Of a stretch of 7,269 nt of DNA, positions 3,713 to 7,269 are shown in pieces. The DNA is from Rickettsiales bacterium (lineage in GTDB: Bacteria > Pseudomonadota > Alphaproteobacteria > Rickettsiales > Anaplasmataceae). Below the pieces are notes generated by a model. That model made no database searches. It had not been told where the DNA came from and was given only the letters and a program-made list of their open reading frames with translations. The stretch spans positions 1-7,269 of the forward strand of contig JAITUS010000119.1 in assembly GCA_031286185.1 (NCBI GenBank). The letters run 5' to 3'. Within the stretch, counting starts at the first letter, position 1. The number at the start of each line of letters is the position of its first letter. Both the position numbers and the translations under genes were made by a program.

Positions 3713-6310
3713 ATGCCAACAAATTTTCTGACGTTGAAAGAAATATTAGCAGAACTAAAAGGAAAAAACAGCATTACTGTTTCAAGAAAATATTATCAGG
3801 ATAAATGGGAATTTTACGATCTGTTAAGAGACTTAATGAATGATGAGGATTTTAAGCAAGAGTGTATAGACAAATCTTTCAGCGAAAGCTGTAAGAAAGA
3901 CTTGGATCACCACATAGAATTAGCAAACCAGGCAAAAAAAGCTGCAAGTAAGTACTTTGAAAGGAAAGACGTAAAGTTTCAAGCTTATTATACAGGAACT
4001 AACGATGCTGATAGAATTTTAAACATTAACCTTACTAACTATGATGGAAATGAACCAATAAGAATCAGTGATATTTTACAGCAAGAAAAAAATATTAGTG
4101 AATTGAATGTATATTGCGATAAAAAGCACGACATATACGCTTATCGAGAAAACAAAAAAAGACATTATGAATTTAAAGAGGGCGCATATTATGAGATGAC
4201 AAGCACTTGGCCTGCGACAGATAAATCTGGGAAAATTTTTATGTGTACCATGGTTATGAACGTAAGTAGTGATGGCATCACTGAAATACTGAAATTTGAT
4301 GGTAGAGATTTTGAGTCACCATCAAAGGAGTTTTGGGAATTAATAGAACTAAATAAGGAATTATACATTCAAGGCCTCTCCTTATATGATGCCGTGAAAG
4401 CATTATTGGAAAGAAATAAAAATGCACCATTGCCCGATGTTGTGCTAGTTGCTAATAATAACCTGCAAAATAATGAATCTATAAGGGTCGATCAAGATGA
4501 GGAATTAGATAGGCAAGGCTCTGAAAATAATGCTGACAATAGCCCCCTTTTTTCTACTAACAACGATGCATCAACTCAAACAGAGGTTAATCTACAGCAG
4601 GTTGCAACTCAGGTGGAAATTCACTCTCAACCAATTGCAACTCAAACGAAAGTTGGTTTACAGCATACTGAAACTCAGACAGAAGTTACTACACAACACG
4701 CTGAGGCTCAGATGGAAACTGACTTCCAACCAATTGCAACTCAGCAAGAAATTAAAGAATTAAACAAGCAGAGGAATGATTTACAACGTGAGCTCGAACG
4801 AGCTAAGCAAACAATTACAGTACAAGGAAAAGAGACTGAAAATTTACAAGCAGAAAAGAACAAAATACATGAGGAATCTAGAAAAGAAGTAGAGAAATTA
4901 AATAAGAAAATTGAAGTAACTGAGCAAGAGATTGAAAGGTTGAAGGAAAGGAGCAGCGACTTACAGAGTGAGCTTGAAAAAAAGAAGCAAAAAAATGTAG
5001 AGTTAGAAAAGTATAATAACGATTTACAAAATGAATTTGGAAAGGAGAAGCAAAAAAATGCAAAATTGCAAGTTAAATTAAAACAAAAAGATGAAGAGTT
5101 AAAAAGTATATCAGATAATCTGCAAGAGAAAACACAAGAACTTGAAAATGTGCGTGAAGAAGGGAAAAACCTAAAGAAAAAGTTGGAAGTGGCTAATGCA
5201 GAAAAGAAAGAGTTAATAAGTGAATCAAGGAAATTGAAAGAGGAACTAAATCAACTGAAAGAGAAAAATTATAAATTAGGAGACAAGAACGACCAATTAG
5301 AACGCTCCAATAAGGGGTTAGAGAAAGAAAAAGAACAGCTTTTGCAAAAGATATTAGATTTGAAAGAAGCGTTACTATCATTGGAAGGAGAAAAGCAAGC
5401 ATTAAGCGATAGTATAGAAAAACAAATAAAATCAAATCGGGAACTTATAAAAGCCAAACAAGAAATTGAAAAACTAGGGGAAGAGAATAATAGTTTACAA
5501 GCTGAGTATAAAGAAGAGAAACAAAAACTCAAAAAAGAAATGGGCAAAATATATGAGAGGATAACCCAACTTAATGCAGAGCAAGAGCAGAAAGTTCAAG
5601 AGCTTTATGAGAAAAATAAAGAACTAGAGGAAAAGTTAAAATTTGTTGACGTACAAAACAGGAAGTTAAAGGATGAGCTGGAAAAATCAAAAAGAGCAGA
5701 GCAGCAAACATATAAAGACGCAGAACTAGTAATAAATAAAAATCATGAAACTATACAAGACTTGCATGCTCAACTGCAGAAATTAAAACAGGAAAATCAA
5801 GAAGCAAAGGAGTTTTATATATGTATAGTAGAAAAATCAGAGTATGAAATTGAAGATTTGAAAAACGACCTAAAGAATGAGAGAAAAACGCGCGAAAAGT
5901 ATCATACGTTATTAGAAGAACAAGATATAGAGATTAATAATTTGAAAGAAATAATTGAAAATAAAGTTCAGAAAATTGAAAATCTGAAGAGCGAATTACA
6001 AAATAAGAAAGAAGGGGAAGTTTTCCGTAATCAAACAGAAGCGCTGGAAAAAGACATTCGTCTACTCGCTAGTAAACAAATTGACCTCAATCAAGCATAT
6101 ACAATAACGGTAGGTGTTCTTAATGATCCTGATAATGTTCCACTAAAGAAGAGAAAACTATCTAGATCTTTAAGTATTGGCAGCGATAAGGAAAGTTATG
6201 ATAATCATTGTCATTCACCTCTAAGCTTCATCAGCAGTCTCTCAAAGGTGTGTAGTACACCTTACACTGGCCAAAGTAAGTACAGCAACCACAGCAGTAT
6301 CTACCCTTAA
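3713..6310 (+). CDS. Large coiled-coil protein with TQT 11-residue repeats and NLS-like motif; candidate host-directed effector, function unknown
   Basis: I do not recognise a family for this 865-residue protein. Residues 1 to about 250 look globular, with mixed composition and aromatic residues (for example FQAYYTGTNDADRILNI and FDGRDFESPSKEFWEL); I see no known domain. About 250-286 is a polar Asn/Asp-rich linker. Residues 287-352 are six 11-residue repeats with a TQT-type core. About 343-795 is an almost unbroken, highly charged Lys/Glu/Leu heptad coiled coil with repeated DLQxEL segments, predicting a long rod-like dimer. PLKKRKL (810-816) is a compact basic motif, followed by a Ser-rich, uncharged tail to the TAA. 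There is no Sec signal peptide and no membrane segment, so any export would need a type IV or similar route. The gene stands alone behind its own TATAAT box and a strong Shine-Dalgarno, and its last 69 bases overlap rsmE on the other strand. It resembles SMC- or myosin-like rods only through composition; no ATPase motif is visible. Confidence 0.85.
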   Translation: MPTNFLTLKEILAELKGKNSITVSRKYYQDKWEFYDLLRDLMNDEDFKQECIDKSFSESCKKDLDHHIELANQAKKAASKYFERKDVKFQAYYTGTNDADRILNINLTNYDGNEPIRISDILQQEKNISELNVYCDKKHDIYAYRENKKRHYEFKEGAYYEMTSTWPATDKSGKIFMCTMVMNVSSDGITEILKFDGRDFESPSKEFWELIELNKELYIQGLSLYDAVKALLERNKNAPLPDVVLVANNNLQNNESIRVDQDEELDRQGSENNADNSPLFSTNNDASTQTEVNLQQVATQVEIHSQPIATQTKVGLQHTETQTEVTTQHAEAQMETDFQPIATQQEIKELNKQRNDLQRELERAKQTITVQGKETENLQAEKNKIHEESRKEVEKLNKKIEVTEQEIERLKERSSDLQSELEKKKQKNVELEKYNNDLQNEFGKEKQKNAKLQVKLKQKDEELKSISDNLQEKTQELENVREEGKNLKKKLEVANAEKKELISESRKLKEELNQLKEKNYKLGDKNDQLERSNKGLEKEKEQLLQKILDLKEALLSLEGEKQALSDSIEKQIKSNRELIKAKQEIEKLGEENNSLQAEYKEEKQKLKKEMGKIYERITQLNAEQEQKVQELYEKNKELEEKLKFVDVQNRKLKDELEKSKRAEQQTYKDAELVINKNHETIQDLHAQLQKLKQENQEAKEFYICIVEKSEYEIEDLKNDLKNERKTREKYHTLLEEQDIEINNLKEIIENKVQKIENLKSELQNKKEGEVFRNQTEALEKDIRLLASKQIDLNQAYTITVGVLNDPDNVPLKKRKLSRSLSIGSDKESYDNHCHSPLSFISSLSKVCSTPYTGQSKYSNHSSIYP
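4571..4768 (+). repeat. Six tandem 33-bp repeats (11 residues each, TQT core), arranged as a duplicated 99-bp unit
   Basis: The encoded repeats are STQTEVNLQQV (287-297), ATQVEIHSQPI (298-308), ATQTKVGLQHT (309-319), ETQTEVTTQHA (320-330), EAQMETDFQPI (331-341) and a degenerate ATQQEIKELNK (342-352) that runs into the coiled coil. Repeats 1-3 resemble repeats 4-6 more than they resemble each other: the 17-base string CAACCAATTGCAACTCA recurs 99 bases apart (end of repeat 2/start of 3, and end of 5/start of 6). This indicates growth by duplication of a three-repeat block. The third base of codons has diverged, so the array is not freshly expanded. Confidence 0.85.
4955..5080 (+). repeat. Two adjacent 63-bp repeats (21 residues, three heptads) in the coiled coil
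   Basis: Residues 415-435 (SDLQSELEKKKQKNVELE...) and 436-456 (NDLQNEFGKEKQKNAKLQ...) align directly. At the DNA level they share the exact string GAAGCAAAAAAATG 63 bases apart. Because 21 residues equal three heptads, the duplication keeps the coiled-coil register. A similar NDLQRELERAKQ segment occurs at about 355, but 60 residues before the first unit, so out of register. Confidence 0.65.
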
Positions 6311-6949
6311 AATTCTCTTCCCTAGACTTAATTTCTGACAGAACTTATCAGCAAAGCTAAGTTCATTGTGTGAGAAACCACCTTCAGGACCAACAATAAT
6401 AGCAATATTTTTTTTGTTCTTCAGAACTTCATTAGGAGACTTTCCCTGCCCTGTTTCATCACATAAAATAAAACTTCTATCCTGAGAGTCAGGTAAATCA
6501 CGAAAATTAATAGGAGGCAAAATCTCTGGCATACTTGTTCTACCACATTGTTCTGCCGCTTCAATTGCCTGTAATTTTGCTCTACCCAGATTAACATTTT
6601 TTACTACCGTATGCTCCGTCAAAATAAATTGGATGCAGGTTACCCCCATTTCAGTTGCCTGTCTTATTATGTTGCCTAAAGCGGCATTTTTTGCCATAGC
6701 ACAATATAGATATAAATTTTCTTCATATTGCTGTTGTTTGGTGCATTCTTTAAGTGTAGCTTTCGCTAATTTACGCGATGTATCAACTATTTCTCCTAAC
6801 CACTCTCCATCCCTTCCGTTAAAAAAAGAAATATTGGCATTCTTCTTAAGTCGCATAACGTTGCAAACATAGTGACTTTGCTTTGGACTAAGCTCTAAAC
6901 TAACGCCTTGTGATAACACCTTCTCAACGTAAAGTCTAATTTTTTCCAT
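6242..6949 (-). CDS. rsmE: 16S rRNA (uracil-1498-N3)-methyltransferase
   Basis: This 235-residue SPOUT-family enzyme (E. coli RsmE 243) uses S-adenosylmethionine to methylate N3 of U1498 in helix 44 of 16S rRNA in the assembled small subunit, at the decoding site. The N-terminal PUA-like RNA-binding part covers about 1-70 (HYVCNVMRLKKN, FFNGRDGEWLGEI). The trefoil-knot SPOUT domain follows, with ATEMGV (98-103), FILTEHTVVK (108-117), EAAEQCGRTSMPEILPP (130-146), the SAM-binding GPEGGFS (187-193) and LGKRILRVDTA (209-219), where D replaces the usual E of RTETA. The enzyme ends normally soon after this motif, so the 69-base tail overlap with the coiled-coil gene does not look like truncation of RsmE. 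The ATG at 6949-6947 gives the expected N-terminus, but only a weak GAG precedes it. It reads convergently toward the coiled-coil gene. Confidence 0.93.
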   Translation of the reverse strand: MEKIRLYVEKVLSQGVSLELSPKQSHYVCNVMRLKKNANISFFNGRDGEWLGEIVDTSRKLAKATLKECTKQQQYEENLYLYCAMAKNAALGNIIRQATEMGVTCIQFILTEHTVVKNVNLGRAKLQAIEAAEQCGRTSMPEILPPINFRDLPDSQDRSFILCDETGQGKSPNEVLKNKKNIAIIVGPEGGFSHNELSFADKFCQKLSLGKRILRVDTAVVAVLTLASVRCTTHL

Positions 6950-6999
6950 TCAATATATACTCGTATTAACGATCAAACACCTGCAAACTGAAGCATTGC

Positions 7000-7030
7000 C
7001 TTATACCAAATCTCATTATTATACCAAATC
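7000..7030 (-). promoter_or_regulatory. Candidate rsmE promoter: two extended -10 boxes within an 18-bp direct repeat
   Basis: On the plus strand TTATACCAAATC occurs at 7001-7012 and again at 7019-7030. Read on the minus strand, each copy supplies an extended -10: TGGTATAAT (7026-7018) and TGGTATAAG (7008-7000). The first matches consensus fully, including the TG, and would start transcription near 7011, about 61 bases before the rsmE ATG. The -35 region (about 7041-7046, TTTAAT on the minus strand) is weak, which extended -10 promoters tolerate. Confidence 0.45.
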
Positions 7031-7095
7031 CCAATGGTAAATTAAAAAGTTTTCCTACGATTAGAGATTTAGCGAATTTATTATGTATCTTGTTT

Positions 7096-7116
7096 GACTT
7101 TCTGATAACGAAAGTC
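7096..7116. repeat. Perfect 7-bp inverted repeat upstream of rsmE
   Basis: GACTTTC (7096-7102) and GAAAGTC (7110-7116) are exact reverse complements around the 7-base loop TGATAAC; two G-T pairs can extend the stem outward. No T-run follows on either strand, so it is not a typical terminator. It lies about 70 bases upstream of the candidate rsmE -10 box. Its role is unknown; a small dispersed palindrome is one possibility. Confidence 0.5.
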
Positions 7117-7269
7117 GGTATAACCTTTATATTTAGGAAATTCATTAAATAGAAAAAAGATACCGTCTTGTCAGTCAACAAGAAAATTATAAAAATTGAA
7201 TCTAAATTGCCTAAGCTGTATTGTGAAATCAAAAAATACTTCTAATTCACGCCTTGTGTGGCGGTATAC

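Larger units (their letters stand above)
6950..7269. other. Intergenic region upstream of rsmE, no supportable gene
   Basis: These 320 AT-rich bases hold the candidate rsmE promoter and several short hairpins: TACCA/TGGTA (7022-7039), GACTTTC/GAAAGTC (7096-7116), CTTGT/ACAAG (7167-7182) and CGCC/GGCG (7250-7263). An 88-codon minus-strand open frame (7232-6966) has no recognisable motif. Another minus-strand frame running from the window edge is broken by stops. I see no transposase, tRNA or other RNA gene. It could be decayed coding or insertion-sequence DNA, but nothing proves that. Confidence 0.5.

Noticed and set aside
4530..4763. A 77-codon plus-strand frame over the TQT repeat region
   Set aside because: Its repeated appearance comes from the 33-bp DNA repeats, which keep every frame open; the long frame is continuous through it and explains the region.
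4878..5547. Minus-strand open frames rich in Phe, Ser and Leu within the coiled-coil gene
   Set aside because: They are mirror images of the Lys/Glu-rich coding strand (AAG/GAA read backwards give CTT/TTC), have no family motif, and lie opposite a convincing coding frame.
6966..7232. 88-codon minus-strand ORF upstream of rsmE
   Set aside because: No Shine-Dalgarno, no recognisable domain, hydrophobic composition expected from AT-rich noncoding DNA, and it would cover the candidate rsmE promoter.
7250..7263. CGCC/GGCG hairpin at the window edge as part of a tRNA or insertion-sequence end
   Set aside because: Only a 4-bp stem with no flanking structure visible before the window ends; too little to support either call.
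7167..7269. Minus-strand frame entering from the window edge as the end of a protein gene
   Set aside because: It runs only 32 codons before a TGA and shows no recognisable motif; could be decayed DNA but is not supportable as a gene or pseudogene.

Overview
The window looks like part of the chromosome of an AT-rich obligate intracellular alphaproteobacterium of the order Rickettsiales, most likely Wolbachia. This is inferred from the protein sequences (ATP synthase gamma, PmbA, Csp and RsmE that look Rickettsiales-like), the AT-rich composition, and a large hydrophilic coiled-coil protein of the kind that is lineage-specific in arthropod endosymbionts. No species-level marker is present, so the genus is an inference.

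Layout. Positions 1-3376 hold a same-strand run of housekeeping genes. These are the 3' end of atpG (F1 ATP synthase gamma), pmbA/tldE (partner subunit of the TldD/TldE protease), a single-domain cold-shock protein, and a DEAD-box RNA helicase that starts only 10 bases after the cold-shock stop. The last two form a plausible RNA-remodelling operon with its own promoter in the 174-base gap after pmbA. Positions 3377-3712 form a structured intergenic region. It holds a bulged hairpin followed by a T-tract (candidate helicase terminator), a perfect 8-bp GC-rich hairpin, a TATAAT box and a near-perfect Shine-Dalgarno. Positions 3713-6310 encode an 865-residue protein with no homologue I recognise. 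It has a globular N-terminal part, six tandem 11-residue repeats built on a TQT core, about 450 residues of coiled coil, and a Ser-rich tail preceded by a basic PLKKRKL motif. Its last 69 bases overlap, tail to tail, the 3' end of rsmE (16S rRNA m3U1498 methyltransferase), which is read from the minus strand (6949-6242). Positions 6950-7269 contain a candidate rsmE promoter with a duplicated extended -10 box, some small hairpins, and no gene I can support.

The most interesting object is the 865-residue protein. Its TQT repeats, spaced 11 residues apart and lying directly before a dimerising coiled coil, resemble the multivalent binding sites for the eukaryotic dynein light chain LC8. The C-terminal motif resembles a classical monopartite nuclear localisation signal. 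Together these make it a candidate host-directed effector. This is a hypothesis from motifs only; secretion, LC8 binding and nuclear import are not shown by the sequence.
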